Assembly: GCF_000421585.1 (NCBI RefSeq)
Contig: NZ_ATXH01000008.1
Span: 1-64,000 of the forward strand
Reading direction: 5' to 3'
Length of the DNA stretch: 64,000 bases
Origin: Thermodesulfatator atlanticus DSM 21156
Lineage (GTDB): Bacteria; Desulfobacterota; Thermodesulfobacteria; Thermodesulfobacteriales; Thermodesulfatatoraceae
Part shown: positions 41,605 through 51,162 of the stretch, piece after piece
Position numbering within the stretch: position 1 is the first letter of the stretch
How the letters are laid out: the number at the start of each line of letters is the position of its first letter
Notes under the pieces: generated by a model
Seen by the model: only the letters and a program-made list of their open reading frames with translations
Database searches by the model: none
Told to the model about the DNA's origin: nothing
Program-made: the position numbers and the translations under genes

Positions 41605-44168
41605 CAGGACTTCTCCGCCAGGGCGCGTAGCTCGTAAAGTTTTTGCAGGGCCTCAAGAGGAGTTAGCTTATCAGGATTTAAAGCAAGGAGCTGATGCTTT
41701 AAGATGTCATCCATAGCAAACAGGCTTTTTTGTTGCTTTTTAGTATGCCTAATCCTCGGGGCAGAGCCTTTCTCAAGGGTGGCTAAAATCTCCTTGGCCC
41801 TTTCCACTACTTCTTTGGGAAGCCCTGCCAGGGCAGCCACTTGGATCCCATAAGACTCGCTGGCAGGACCAGGAAGCAAGCGATACAAAAAAACTATTTG
41901 GTCTTCAAAGTCTTTTACCGCCACGTTGAAGTTTTTTATCCCTGGATACTCAGCCGCAAGCTCTGTCAATTCGTGATAATGAGTGGCAAAAAGCGTCATC
42001 ACCTGCTTCTTTTGCAAAAATTCTGCCACGGCCCAGGCAATTGCCAGGCCGTCGAAGGTGCTGGTGCCACGGCCAATTTCATCAAGGATCACCAGGCTTC
42101 GGGAAGTGGCCTGATGCAAGATATTAGCACACTCAGCCATTTCCACCATAAAAGTGCTGCGGCCACGAGAGAGTTGGTCTGAAGCCCCGATACGGGAAAA
42201 AATGCGATCACAAAGCCCGATACAGGCCTCTTCCGCAGGCACAAAAGAACCAATGTGCGCCAGAAGGGTGATCAAGGCCGTCTGGCGCAGGATCGTCGAT
42301 TTTCCTGCCATGTTTGGCCCGGTAATGATGAGAACGGTGTTTTCTTCAAGGTCAAGCCTTACACTGTTTGGGACAAAAGTCCCTGAAGGAAGGGCCTTTT
42401 CTACCACAGGATGGCGACCTTCTTTGATTTCAATAACAGGCTCTGGCACAAGCTTGGGGCGCACGTATTGGTTTTCCACAGAAACCTCTGCCAAGGAAAG
42501 TAGCACGTCTAAAGTGGCAAGTGCCCTTGCAATGTTCTTAATCACTTGTGCCTGGTCAGCCACTTCCTGGCGCAGGGCCAAGAAAAGCTCAAGCTCTATT
42601 TCCTTAATGCGCTCGTCTGCGGAAAGCACCTTAGCTTCGAATTCTTTTAACTCAGGGGTAATAAAGCGCTCTGCGCCAACAAGCGTTTGTTTGCGAATGT
42701 ACTCTTCTGGCACTTTGCTTAGGTGGCTTTTAGAAACCTCGATGTAATAGCCAAAGATGCGGTTGTATCCGATTTTGAGATTGGGGATCCCTGTGCGGGC
42801 ACGCTCACGGGCCTCAAGCTGGGCCAGATAACTCAGGCCATCGGTCTTTAAGCCTCTTAGTTCATCTAGTTCCTGATGGACTCCCTCTCGAATAAAACCG
42901 CCCTCACGGAAATTAACCGGGGGATCGTCTATAAGGTTTTTTTCAATTTTTGAAACGAACGCTTGTGGAATAGCCAGATTAGCATATATCTCATCAAGCA
43001 AAGGAGATACTTTTTGGGGAATTAATTCCTTAACTTTGGGAAGAACTTTGAGAGATTCTTTTAACGCTACCAGATCACGGGGATTGGCAAGCCCCATGGC
43101 AGCCCGGCTAACCAGGCGTTCTACGTCTGAGACCCTGGCCACAAGCTCCCGCAACTCTTTACGCAGACCGTGATCTTCCACAAAATAGGCCACCGCCTGA
43201 AGTCTGGCCTCAATGGCCTCTATATCGCGAAGGGGGTAAACAAGCCATTCCTTAAGGAGTCTTCCCCCCATGGAGGTCTCTGTCTTATCAAGCACTGCAA
43301 GAAGGCTTCCCTTTATACTTCCATCAAGATTGTTGCGCAGGATTTCAAGATTGCGTTTGGTGCTTTCGTCAAGCACCAGAAAAGACGAAAGATAGTAAAA
43401 CCTTGGGGGGGTTAAGTGCGAAGCCTTTTCTTTTTGGGTTTCAAAAACATAATCAAGAAGTGCCGCTGAAGCCTGAATGGCAAAAGGTGCTCCTGAGAGC
43501 CCGAATCCCGCAAGGTCTGCCACGTTAAAAGATTCCTTCAAAAATTCTTCTGCCTGACGTGCTGCTCTCAAAAAATTGCGAAAACTAAAAAAAACCTGGG
43601 GCAAAATCTCTTTTATCCGCAAGACTAACTGAGAGTCTTTTAGTTCCTCGGGTAGCAGGATCTCTTTGGGCTCAAGGCGTGCGATTTCGTTTAAAAGTTC
43701 TTCTTCAAAGAGCTCGGTGGCACGAAAATCTCCGGTGGTTAAATCAAGGTAAGAAAGACCGTATTTCTTACCGGGAAAGACACAAAGTAAGAAGAGATGT
43801 TCTTTTGCTGCACAGAAATCGCCGCAAAGATTAAGGCCTGGGGTTATCACACGCACGACTTCGCGGCGCACAAGCCCCTTGGCCTGTTTTGGATCTTCCA
43901 CTTGTTCACATATAGCGACTTTGTAGCCGGCCTCCACTAAGCGGTTGATATAAGGGGTGGCGTTGGCCGCTGGCACCCCACACATGGGGACTTTTTCTTT
44001 GGTACCCTTGTCGCGCGAGGTAAGGGTGATGTCAAGGATGCGAGAGGCAAGCACCGCATCGTCAAAGAACATCTCGTAAAAATCCCCAAGGCGAAAAAAC
44101 AAAATAGCATCAGGGTAGCGCTCTTTGATCTCGAGATATTGACGAAACATGGGGGTCAGCTTGGCCAT
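41604..44168 (-). CDS. mutS: DNA mismatch repair protein MutS
   Basis: The mismatch-reading Phe-x-Glu motif is in RLGDFYEMFFDDA near residue 28. The ATPase has Walker A GPNMAGKSTILRQ, Walker B LVILDEIGRGTSTFDG and ATHYHELTEL. Length 854 is typical. It is followed by the amidase gene with start/stop overlap. A 15-bp palindrome lies about 20 bp upstream. Confidence 0.96.
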   Translation of the reverse strand: MAKLTPMFRQYLEIKERYPDAILFFRLGDFYEMFFDDAVLASRILDITLTSRDKGTKEKVPMCGVPAANATPYINRLVEAGYKVAICEQVEDPKQAKGLVRREVVRVITPGLNLCGDFCAAKEHLFLLCVFPGKKYGLSYLDLTTGDFRATELFEEELLNEIARLEPKEILLPEELKDSQLVLRIKEILPQVFFSFRNFLRAARQAEEFLKESFNVADLAGFGLSGAPFAIQASAALLDYVFETQKEKASHLTPPRFYYLSSFLVLDESTKRNLEILRNNLDGSIKGSLLAVLDKTETSMGGRLLKEWLVYPLRDIEAIEARLQAVAYFVEDHGLRKELRELVARVSDVERLVSRAAMGLANPRDLVALKESLKVLPKVKELIPQKVSPLLDEIYANLAIPQAFVSKIEKNLIDDPPVNFREGGFIREGVHQELDELRGLKTDGLSYLAQLEARERARTGIPNLKIGYNRIFGYYIEVSKSHLSKVPEEYIRKQTLVGAERFITPELKEFEAKVLSADERIKEIELELFLALRQEVADQAQVIKNIARALATLDVLLSLAEVSVENQYVRPKLVPEPVIEIKEGRHPVVEKALPSGTFVPNSVRLDLEENTVLIITGPNMAGKSTILRQTALITLLAHIGSFVPAEEACIGLCDRIFSRIGASDQLSRGRSTFMVEMAECANILHQATSRSLVILDEIGRGTSTFDGLAIAWAVAEFLQKKQVMTLFATHYHELTELAAEYPGIKNFNVAVKDFEDQIVFLYRLLPGPASESYGIQVAALAGLPKEVVERAKEILATLEKGSAPRIRHTKKQQKSLFAMDDILKHQLLALNPDKLTPLEALQKLYELRALAEKS

Positions 44169-44188
44169 ATGCTAAATTCTAAACTAAG

Positions 44189-44203
44189 TGTCAAATTTTG
44201 ACA
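44189..44203. promoter_or_regulatory. Palindrome upstream of mutS
   Basis: TGTCAAATTTTGACA is an inverted repeat with seven-base arms (TGTCAAA/TTTGACA) about 20 bp before the mutS start. It could be an operator or overlap a promoter. The TGTCAAA arm also occurs upstream of dnaN. Confidence 0.35.
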
Positions 44204-44257
44204 GGGGCATGTTTTAATTCAGGATTCCTTCTACGCTGCTTATCTTTCTTGTGGAAA

Positions 44258-45520
44258 TTAGATTACATAATGCCAGGGAACTACCAGAATATTAGAAGCT
44301 GGCTGAAAAATTTCTTCTCCCAGGTATAAAACCAGGCCAAAAGGCGCTCTTTTTTCGAAATCTTTGAGAAATTGTTTTAATCCAGCGAGTTTTTTCAAAG
44401 ATACCGTTGACGAAGCCTTAATCTCTATGGGAAGTAACCTTTCACCGAATTCGACCACTAGGTCTACTTCTGCTCCTGCAAGGGTTCGATAATAATAAAT
44501 GCGCACCTGAGGCTCAAATACCAAAAAATACTTTGCAATCTCTTCAACTAGAAAAGTTTCCACGAGGGCTGCATAGTAAGGATGCAGTGTTAACCTACTG
44601 ACTTGAGGCATTATCCCCGAAAGGCTTAAAGCAACGCCTGTGTCTCTAAAATGAAGCTTTGGAGATTTAGTCAATCTTTTACCAAGATGGGTGAAATAAG
44701 GAGGAAGCCTCCTTATTTGATAAGAAATTTCAAGGAGTTGAAGATAATTTCGGGCTGTAGAAGGAGCAATACCTGCATCCCTTGCCAATTCTGAGATGTT
44801 AAGGACCTGGGCAGTCCTCAAAGCCGCAAGCCCCATAAGTCTGCGAAAATCACCTAACGAAGCCACCTGTGATATATCTCGTAAATCTCTTTCAAGATAA
44901 GTAGCTATGTAGTTTTCGAACCATAGAAGACGTAATTCATCATCTCCCATGAGAACTGCCGGAGGAAGACTTCCTCTTTTAATCAAGCTCTCAAGGGGAG
45001 GTTTAGATGGTGGCTCTTCTAACGAAGGCAGTTTTGTCTCTACCAAACAATTTTTCAAAAACTCAGGAGGAGAATATTCTTCAACCTCAGCAAGCATAAA
45101 ACCCGATAATTCAAAAATAGCTATTCTCCCGGCAAGGGTTTCGGAAACCTTCTTCAAAAGAAGGAAATTGGCAGAACCTGTAAGCAAAAAGCGTCCAGGT
45201 TCTCGGTCTTTATCAACCATGACTTTAAGGGTTTCAAAAACCGCTGGAACTTTCTGAACTTCATCAAGAGTCCAAGGGCCTTTTTGTGCAGAAAGAAATC
45301 CATAAGGTTCCGTTTCAACCACTTGTCTTATTTCAGGAGAATCCAACGAAAAATATTTTCGTTCAGGAAACTCGTGTTGCACAAGAGTGGACTTTCCCGT
45401 TTGCCGCGCTCCAACTACAGCAACCACGGGGAAATACCGAAGAGCCTTTTTGATGCGTTCCGCAAGAAAACGTTTTTTGTACATTGCTTGAAAATTAACA
45501 ACGGCTTTGTCAATTTTCAA
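44258..45520 (-). CDS. AAA ATPase with DUF4143 domain
   Basis: Walker A VVGARQTGKSTLVQH, a YFSLDSPE region, WTLDEVQKVPAVFE and FLLTGSANFLLL are typical of the AAA_14/DUF4143 family. The C-terminal DUF4143 part includes KLHFRDTGVALSLSG and the nuclease-like EVDLVVEFGERLLPIEIKASST. A TTG at 45520 with AAGGAT upstream is a good start; ATG at 45484 is the alternative. Function unknown; family members are often stand-alone accessory genes. Confidence 0.85.
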   Translation of the reverse strand: MKIDKAVVNFQAMYKKRFLAERIKKALRYFPVVAVVGARQTGKSTLVQHEFPERKYFSLDSPEIRQVVETEPYGFLSAQKGPWTLDEVQKVPAVFETLKVMVDKDREPGRFLLTGSANFLLLKKVSETLAGRIAIFELSGFMLAEVEEYSPPEFLKNCLVETKLPSLEEPPSKPPLESLIKRGSLPPAVLMGDDELRLLWFENYIATYLERDLRDISQVASLGDFRRLMGLAALRTAQVLNISELARDAGIAPSTARNYLQLLEISYQIRRLPPYFTHLGKRLTKSPKLHFRDTGVALSLSGIMPQVSRLTLHPYYAALVETFLVEEIAKYFLVFEPQVRIYYYRTLAGAEVDLVVEFGERLLPIEIKASSTVSLKKLAGLKQFLKDFEKRAPFGLVLYLGEEIFQPASNILVVPWHYVI

Positions 45521-45570
45521 GCGATCCTTATTACGGAAATGAACTGAAAAAGATCTTGTTGCAGCAAAAA

Positions 45571-45610
45571 GGATCCTTCTATTTTTCGGAACGAAAAATG
45601 GGAATGAATT
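45571..45610. repeat. Dispersed intergenic repeat, copy E (core only)
   Basis: GGATCC followed by ATTTTTCG (45581-45588) and CGAAAAAT (45592-45599), then GGGAATGAATT, matches the central hairpin of the other copies. The GAGACC ends are not recognisable. Confidence 0.5.
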
Positions 45611-45623
45611 CTGGCAATGGAAT

Positions 45624-46901
45624 CTAATTTAGCCGCGAAAATTTTATTTCACCGGCCACTATGGTAAGCAAGGCCTGACCCTGCATTTCCCAGCCCAAAA
45701 AGGGCGAGTTTTTGCTCTTTGAATGAAGGGCGTCTTCGGTTACTACCCAGCGTTTTTCTGGATCAAAAACCGTTACATCAGCTGGTGCTTCTGGCTTAAG
45801 GGTCCCACCAGAAATTTTTAAAATACGTGCGGGATTTAGGGACATAAGTTCAATCATGCGCGAAAGGGAAAATACCTTTTCGCGTACCAGGCGGAGCGCA
45901 AGGGGCAAGGCAGTCTCAAGGCCGATGAGACCGCAGGCTGCTTTTTCAAACTCGCAAACTTTTTCAAGCGGGCTATGGGGCGCATGGTCTGTGGCAATGG
46001 CGTCGATAGTTCCATCAGCTAAGGCCTGGCAAATGGCCTCTCGGTCTTCGTCAGTCCTAAGGGGTGGATTTACCTTGGCGTTAGTGCGGTAGCCAAAAGT
46101 GGCTTCTTCAGTAAGGGAAAAATAATGCGGCGCAGTCTCTGCGGTAACGGGAATGCCTTGGGCCTTTGCGGCCCTGATAATTTCTACACCGAGTCTGGTA
46201 GAGACATGGGCAATGTGCACAGGATAGCCCGTAAGTTTAGCAAGCATTACCTCACGAAAAATGGCTATAGCTTCGCCTTCCCGCGGAATGCCTTTTAAGC
46301 CAAGCTTTGCCGAGGCAAGGCCTTCGTTTACATGGCCCCCCTGGGAAAGGGAAAGCTCTTCCGAGTGGGAAATTATGGGCAGATCAAAGTTTTTGGCATA
46401 CTCAAGGGCAAGACGCATAAGCCCCGCATCGGGCACGGGATAACCATCATCAGAAAGAGCTACAGCTCCTGCGTCTTTTAGCTCGCCAAACTCAGTAAGT
46501 TCTTCACCCTTTTGGGCCTTGGTGATACAGGCCACTGGAAAGACCCTGGCAAGGTTTGCTTCAGCCGCTTTTTTCAGGATAAAGCGCGTTACCTCAGCGT
46601 TATCATTGGGGGGTTTGGTATTAGGCATGCAAGCCACCGCACAAAAACCCCCTGCCACTGCGGAAAGAGTCCCGGTGGCAATGGTCTCCTTCCATTCCTC
46701 ACCTGGCTCGCGCAGGTGAACGTGCATATCTATCAAGCCCGGACAAACGATCAGGCCCTGGCAATTTATAATTTTCGCGCTTTCAGCGTGAATCTCTGGG
46801 GCAATTTCTTTAATTTTTCCTTCTGCTATTAATAGGTCGCCGTTTAAATCAATTTTTTGGGAAGGGTCAATGATTCTTCCGCCTTTGAGTAAAAGCTTCA
46901 C
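45624..46901 (-). CDS. pyrC: Dihydroorotase
   Basis: Metal-site motif DMHVHLREPG, ACMPNTKPP, DDGYPVPD and ATDHAPHSPLEK identify a class I dihydroorotase (425 residues). It performs the third step of pyrimidine synthesis. GTG start overlaps the pyrB stop by one base (TAGTG), a usual pyrBC pairing in which PyrC may complex with PyrB. Confidence 0.94.
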   Translation of the reverse strand: MKLLLKGGRIIDPSQKIDLNGDLLIAEGKIKEIAPEIHAESAKIINCQGLIVCPGLIDMHVHLREPGEEWKETIATGTLSAVAGGFCAVACMPNTKPPNDNAEVTRFILKKAAEANLARVFPVACITKAQKGEELTEFGELKDAGAVALSDDGYPVPDAGLMRLALEYAKNFDLPIISHSEELSLSQGGHVNEGLASAKLGLKGIPREGEAIAIFREVMLAKLTGYPVHIAHVSTRLGVEIIRAAKAQGIPVTAETAPHYFSLTEEATFGYRTNAKVNPPLRTDEDREAICQALADGTIDAIATDHAPHSPLEKVCEFEKAACGLIGLETALPLALRLVREKVFSLSRMIELMSLNPARILKISGGTLKPEAPADVTVFDPEKRWVVTEDALHSKSKNSPFLGWEMQGQALLTIVAGEIKFSRLN

Positions 46902-47821
46902 TATTCACCCCCTAAAAGAAGCACTAAAAGGGCCATGCGCACGGCAACCCCGTTGGTAACCTGCGTGAGGATAACGCTTCGTGGGTCGTTTTCTAGCTCT
47001 GGACTAAGCTCTACCCCCCAGTTAATAGGGCCTGGATGCATAAGAAGACAGTCTTCTTTGGCAAGGGATAGTCTTTCCTGGTTGATACCAAAATAGCGGG
47101 CATACTCCCGCACCGATGGAAACAAAGCACGGCCATGTCGTTCTTTTTGCACCCTAAGGGCCATGACTACATCGGCATCTTTAAGGGCTTCTTCTAATTG
47201 GTAACAAACCCTGGCCCCCAGGGCTTCTCTTTCTGGTGGAAGCATGGTGGCAGGGCCTGAGACAAAGACTTCGGCCCCCATTTTGCGAAAAGCAACGATA
47301 TCTGAGTGCGCCACCCGGCTATGTCTTATATCGCCTATGATAGCTACCTTAAGGCCTTTAAAGTCGCCCTTTTTTTCCCGCACGGTAAGGAGATCCAAAA
47401 GGGCCTGGGTTGGATGGGCGTTAAAGCCGTCACCGGCATTGATAACACGTGTTTTTATGTTTTCGGCAATAAAATGCGGGGCACCTGCGTTGGGATGCCT
47501 GATGACAAAGAGATCGGCCCCCATAGCCTTAATATTTAGTACGGTATCAAGAAGGGACTCTCCTTTTTCAACGCTGCTCATCCGGGCGGTAAAATTAAAA
47601 ATATCCGCAGAAAGGGTCTTAGCCGCGCGCTCAAAGGATAATCGGGTGCGGGTGCTAGGTTCAAAAAAAAGGTGTGCGACGATTTTTCCGCGAAGGGTTG
47701 GAACCTTGGGAATCGGGCGTTCTAGAACTTCTTTTAGGGCCTCTGCGGTATCAAGAATAAAAGTAATTTCTTCAGGCGCAAGACTGGCGATATCAAGGAT
47801 ATGTTTTTTACGAAATTCCAT
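46901..47821 (-). CDS. pyrB: Aspartate carbamoyltransferase catalytic subunit
   Basis: The carbamoyl-phosphate site FFEPSTRTRLSFERA and HPTQALLDLLT are intact. The start at 47821 gives MEFRKKHILDIASL, the normal family opening; an upstream start would add 18 residues from the gap after ferritin. No pyrI is seen here. Followed by pyrC. Confidence 0.94.
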   Translation of the reverse strand: MEFRKKHILDIASLAPEEITFILDTAEALKEVLERPIPKVPTLRGKIVAHLFFEPSTRTRLSFERAAKTLSADIFNFTARMSSVEKGESLLDTVLNIKAMGADLFVIRHPNAGAPHFIAENIKTRVINAGDGFNAHPTQALLDLLTVREKKGDFKGLKVAIIGDIRHSRVAHSDIVAFRKMGAEVFVSGPATMLPPEREALGARVCYQLEEALKDADVVMALRVQKERHGRALFPSVREYARYFGINQERLSLAKEDCLLMHPGPINWGVELSPELENDPRSVILTQVTNGVAVRMALLVLLLGGE

Positions 47822-47875
47822 AACAGCCCCTGGCTCTCCAGAGAAATACCAAAAGGCCAGGGGCTGGTCAAGCAA

Positions 47876-48397
47876 CTATTGCGTTTCCTGTGAAAGGGCG
47901 GTGAAATCAATGTTTCGGGAGCCAAGCTCTCTGTCCATCATGAAAAGGGCCTCAGGAGAATTCTTAACCAAACGCATTTGATCAACAATGCTTCCAAAAG
48001 AGTCTTCTTCTTCTACCTGCTCGGTAACAAACCACTGGAGAAAAATTTGAGAGGCGTGGTCTTTCTCTTCAAGGGCGAGATTCATAAGGTTGTTAATACG
48101 TCTGGTAACTTCCTGCTCGTGGGCCAAGGCAAATTCCATCACGGCAAGGGGGGATTCCCACTCAACAGGCGGTTTTTCTATCTCATGGAGCTCAACACGG
48201 CCGCCCCGTTCGTTAATGTAGTTATAAAATTTCATGGCGTGAACGGATTCTTCGATAGCCTGGGCCTTCATCCACTTGGCAAAACCCGGCAGGTTAATGC
48301 TGTCAAAATAAGCCGCCATAGCAAGATAAAGATAGGCAGAATAAAATTCCCATTTTAATTGCTCGTTAAAGGCCTTTTCCATCTTTTCACTTAGCAT
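47876..48397 (-). CDS. ftnA: Ferritin
   Basis: Four-helix non-haem ferritin: the ferroxidase ligands fit E in KWEFYSAYLYLAMA (about residue 17), EESVHAMKF (E and H about 50-53) and QWFVTEQVEEE. Length 173 is normal. It oxidises and stores iron. AGGGAGG lies upstream of the start. Confidence 0.92.
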   Translation of the reverse strand: MLSEKMEKAFNEQLKWEFYSAYLYLAMAAYFDSINLPGFAKWMKAQAIEESVHAMKFYNYINERGGRVELHEIEKPPVEWESPLAVMEFALAHEQEVTRRINNLMNLALEEKDHASQIFLQWFVTEQVEEEDSFGSIVDQMRLVKNSPEALFMMDRELGSRNIDFTALSQETQ

Positions 48398-48433
48398 AAC
48401 TCCCTCCTTAGAAAAATTTTAATTTGAGTTTTT

Positions 48434-49630
48434 TTATAGACTAACAGATTGCAAAGCCTCTTCAAGGGCTTCTGCTAAGGCGTCTATCTCGCGATAGGCC
48501 ACCACCAGCGGTGGTGTAAACCTGAGCACCCGGTCTTTAATGACCGTAAGAAGAATTTTCTTTTGTTCAAAAAGAAAATTTGCCACCGGAGTTGCCGAAA
48601 TTTTTAACTCAAGGCCCTGCATCAGGCCTTTTCCCCTTACTTGCGCGATTTTTTCAGGATATTTTTCGGCAAGGTTCTCGAGTTTCTGGAAAAGTGCCTT
48701 ACCTTTTAAAGTGACTTCTTCAAGAAAGCCGTTTGCCAGTACTTTTTCAAGCACCACAAGGGCTGCGGCACAGCTTACCGGGTTTCCACCAAAGGTTGAG
48801 GCATGGGTGCCTGGCTCAAGGGCTTCCATCACTTTTTCGGTAGCAACAATGGCTCCAAGGGGCATACCCCCTGCAAGACCCTTGGCAAGACACATGACAT
48901 CAGGGACAACACTTGTCCATTCGTAGGCAAAAAGTTTTCCCGTGCGGCCTATGCCAGTCTGAATTTCGTCAAAAATAAGAAGAGCTTGGTATTTATCAGC
49001 AAGCTTTCGGGCTTCCTGCACAAATTCGTCGCTCAAGGGAATAACCCCGCCTTCGCCCAAAATGGGCTCAAGGATAATGGCGCAGGTCTTTTGGGAAAAA
49101 GCCTCTTCTAAGGCCTTGATATCGTTTGGAGGGATGTGCTTAAAACCTGGCACAATGGGTTCAAAACCTTGCCAGTAAACAGGTTGACCAGTGGCAGAAA
49201 GTGCTCCGTATGTGCGACCGTGAAAGGAGTTTTCAAGGGCGATGATTTCGTTTTTTTCTGGGCCAAAGTTTTTCCAGGCGTAACGTCTGGCAAGTTTAAG
49301 GGCTGCTTCCACGGCTTCAGCCCCGCTGTTACAAAAAAATACCCTTTCTCCAAAAGAGTGCTCACAGAGAAGACGGGCAAGCTTTGCCTGGGGCTCAGTC
49401 CAGTAAAGATTGGAAACATGGATCAGTTTTTGCGCCTGCTCACATATGGCTTTACTCAGTTCATCTGGTGCATGGCCAAGGGCGCAAACGGCAATGCCTG
49501 CGCAAAAATCGAGATATTCGTTTCCCTCCTCATCAAAAAGCCGTGTGCCTTTTCCTTTTACAAAGGCTACAGGAAAACGTTTGTAATTTTTGGCCAAATA
49601 AATTTCCCCTAAATCTTTTATATAAGCCAT
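48434..49630 (-). CDS. argD: Acetylornithine aminotransferase
   Basis: Class III PLP transaminase with LIFDEIQTGIGRTGKLFAYE and the PLP Lys in CLAKGLAGGMPLGA, plus FCNSGAEAVEAALKLARRYA near the N-terminus. Length 398 is normal. Expected role: N-acetylornithine synthesis in arginine biosynthesis; related aminotransferases cannot be fully excluded. AGGAGGG lies upstream of the ATG. Confidence 0.9.
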   Translation of the reverse strand: MAYIKDLGEIYLAKNYKRFPVAFVKGKGTRLFDEEGNEYLDFCAGIAVCALGHAPDELSKAICEQAQKLIHVSNLYWTEPQAKLARLLCEHSFGERVFFCNSGAEAVEAALKLARRYAWKNFGPEKNEIIALENSFHGRTYGALSATGQPVYWQGFEPIVPGFKHIPPNDIKALEEAFSQKTCAIILEPILGEGGVIPLSDEFVQEARKLADKYQALLIFDEIQTGIGRTGKLFAYEWTSVVPDVMCLAKGLAGGMPLGAIVATEKVMEALEPGTHASTFGGNPVSCAAALVVLEKVLANGFLEEVTLKGKALFQKLENLAEKYPEKIAQVRGKGLMQGLELKISATPVANFLFEQKKILLTVIKDRVLRFTPPLVVAYREIDALAEALEEALQSVSL

Positions 49631-49767
49631 TTTACCCTCCTATGAGACTTTTACACCCAAAACTATCCTAATTTAGTTAGGAATTTTGTCAGGGCTATTT
49701 ACTAATTTTTACTAGATAAAGTGAAAAGCCTACTCTGAGTCGAAGTCCTAAACCACGGGCGAAGACG

Positions 49768-49814
49768 TCATTCTGAGCGAAACAAAGAATCCACCGACCT
49801 GTCTGTGGATTCTT
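49768..49814. repeat. REP-like hairpin repeat (TCATTCTGAGCGAA type)
   Basis: TCATTCTGAGCGAAACAAAG leads into a ten-base-pair hairpin AAGAATCCAC (49785-49794) / GTGGATTCTT (49805-49814). The CATTCTGAGCGAA...AGAATC phrase is one I recognise as common in bacterial intergenic repeats. Only one copy was seen here. Confidence 0.55.
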
Positions 49815-49861
49815 CAGGTGCTAAAAGTAAAAGCACCCTTTAGTTTTCTAGACTGCCACCA

Positions 49862-49991
49862 TTTTGCTCTTGTAGGAGCACGGTATGCCGTGACCAAACT
49901 AAAATCCGTTCCTATTTTTCGTTGCGAAAAAAGAACGAATCCCCCTGCGCTTGGCTTGCAATACTGCTCTCGACAATTTTGCAAAGGTCTC
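49862..49991. repeat. Dispersed intergenic repeat, copy F
   Basis: Core ATCCGTTCCTATTTTTCG (from 49904) with partner CGAAAAAAGAACGAAT, then right end TTTTGCAAAGGTCTC (49977-49991). The left end is poorly conserved, so the left boundary is approximate. Confidence 0.6.
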
Positions 49992-50073
49992 ACACAGTTT
50001 TTTATCATTTTCCTTTCATTTATGCTTTACTTAGAAAAGTTTAGCAAAATTTAAGAAAATTTTTAATTTTTGC

Positions 50074-50101
50074 TTTACTTTATTTTTCGTTTTTGTATAA
50101 T
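50074..50101 (+). promoter_or_regulatory. Promoter of the cold shock gene
   Basis: TATAAT (50096-50101) with TTTACT (50074-50079) 16 bp upstream. The leader to the ATG is short (about 30-35 nt), followed by a strong AGGAGG (50123-50128). Confidence 0.6.
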
Positions 50102-50139
50102 GCCATTAAGTATTAAATTTACAGGAGGATTTTGGTAAC

Positions 50140-50346
50140 ATGGTTAGAGGTAAGGTTAAATGGTTTGATGAAAAGAAGGGCTATGGTTTCATTTCCAGGG
50201 ATGACGGTGGCGACGTATTCGTCCACTTTTCCGCCATCCAGATGAACGGTTTTAAAACCCTCCAAGAAGGGCAAACTGTTGAGTTCGAAATTACTCAAGG
50301 CCCCAAAGGAGAACAAGCTGCAAACGTTACCGTTGTAGAAGACTAA
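50140..50346 (+). CDS. Cold shock protein (CspA family)
   Basis: A 68-residue OB-fold with RNA-binding motifs [13 protein letters not shown] and DVFVHFSAI, and opening [11 protein letters not shown]. It binds single-stranded RNA and DNA. It stands alone with its own promoter and a strong terminator. Confidence 0.95.
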   Translation: MVRGKVKWFDEKKGYGFISRDDGGDVFVHFSAIQMNGFKTLQEGQTVEFEITQGPKGEQAANVTVVED

Positions 50347-50369
50347 TTCCTATCTTTTACATGAACATT

Positions 50370-50394
50370 AAGGCCCCTTACGGGGCCTTTTTTA
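50370..50394 (+). terminator. Rho-independent terminator of csp
   Basis: AAGGCCCC (50370-50377), loop TTAC, GGGGCCTT (50382-50389), then a T-run. It lies 24 bp past the csp stop and just before the convergent kdsB stop. Confidence 0.88.
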
Positions 50395-50396
50395 TT

Positions 50397-51131
50397 TTAA
50401 CCCTCAAGCATTTTTGCTACTTTTTTAAGATCTTCTTCGGTATCAACCTCTGGACACTCATATTTGGTAATAGAAACCGCGATAGGAAAGCCGTATTCCA
50501 AAGCGCGTAACTGTTCGAGTTTCTCTGCTATTTCCAGTTCTCCTGGTTCAAGCCTTACAAAGGTATCCAAAAATTCCCTGCGATAAGCATATATCCCTAT
50601 GTGTCTTAAGTATTTGGGACTCTTGCCAGGGGGGCGGTGAAAAGGGATCAGAGAGCGGGAAAAATAAAGGGCAAGGCCTTCTTTATTAATTACCACTTTG
50701 ACCCTGTTAGGGTCTTTTTTTTCTTCTTCACGGGTAATAGGCACTGCTACAGTAGCCATGGGAATATGAGTTTTTAAAAGAAGAGGCTTTACCAATTCAT
50801 CGATAACAGCCGGTTCCAGAAGCGGCTGATCTCCCTGGATATTCACAACTATGTCATCTGGGGCGAGCCTTAAAATTTCTGCGGCTTCAGCAATGCGCTC
50901 GGTACCACAAGCGTGATGAGGACTAGTCATAAGCGCAATGCCCCCGACTTCTTCAACAGCCTTTTTTATGCGCTCATCATCTGTAGCAACTACAATTTTT
51001 TCAAGTAGGGGACACTTTTTGGCCTGTTCGTAAACATGCTGGATCATGGGCTTTCCAGCAAGAAGCGCTAAGGGTTTTCCCGGAAAGCGGGTAGAACCAT
51101 AGCGAGCAGGAATAATGCCATAAATTTTCAT
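50397..51131 (-). CDS. kdsB: 3-deoxy-manno-octulosonate cytidylyltransferase
   Basis: IIPARYGSTRFPGKPLA at the N-terminus, ATDDERI and VNIQGDQPLLEP are KdsB signatures. It activates Kdo with CTP for LPS inner core synthesis. Length 244 is normal. Together with lpxC it shows LPS production. Confidence 0.93.
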   Translation of the reverse strand: MKIYGIIPARYGSTRFPGKPLALLAGKPMIQHVYEQAKKCPLLEKIVVATDDERIKKAVEEVGGIALMTSPHHACGTERIAEAAEILRLAPDDIVVNIQGDQPLLEPAVIDELVKPLLLKTHIPMATVAVPITREEEKKDPNRVKVVINKEGLALYFSRSLIPFHRPPGKSPKYLRHIGIYAYRREFLDTFVRLEPGELEIAEKLEQLRALEYGFPIAVSITKYECPEVDTEEDLKKVAKMLEG

Positions 51132-51162
51132 ATTCCCTCCAGACCTTTTTTAAAGACCATGT

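Larger units (their letters stand above)
49631..50069. other. Gene-free stretch with two repeat types upstream of csp
   Basis: It contains a CATTCTGAGCGAA-type hairpin repeat (49768-49814) and a dispersed-repeat copy (49862-49991). No convincing ORF is present. The remaining bases lead into the csp promoter. Confidence 0.5.

Noticed and set aside
42154-42747. 197-codon plus-strand frame
   Set aside because: It lies wholly antisense to the conserved MutS ATPase region and has no recognisable domain or ribosome-binding site.
47244-47981. 245-codon plus-strand frame
   Set aside because: Antisense shadow of pyrB and part of ferritin, both clearly real.
49136-49612. 158-codon plus-strand frame opposite argD
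   Set aside because: argD is complete and conserved on the other strand; the frame has no family features.
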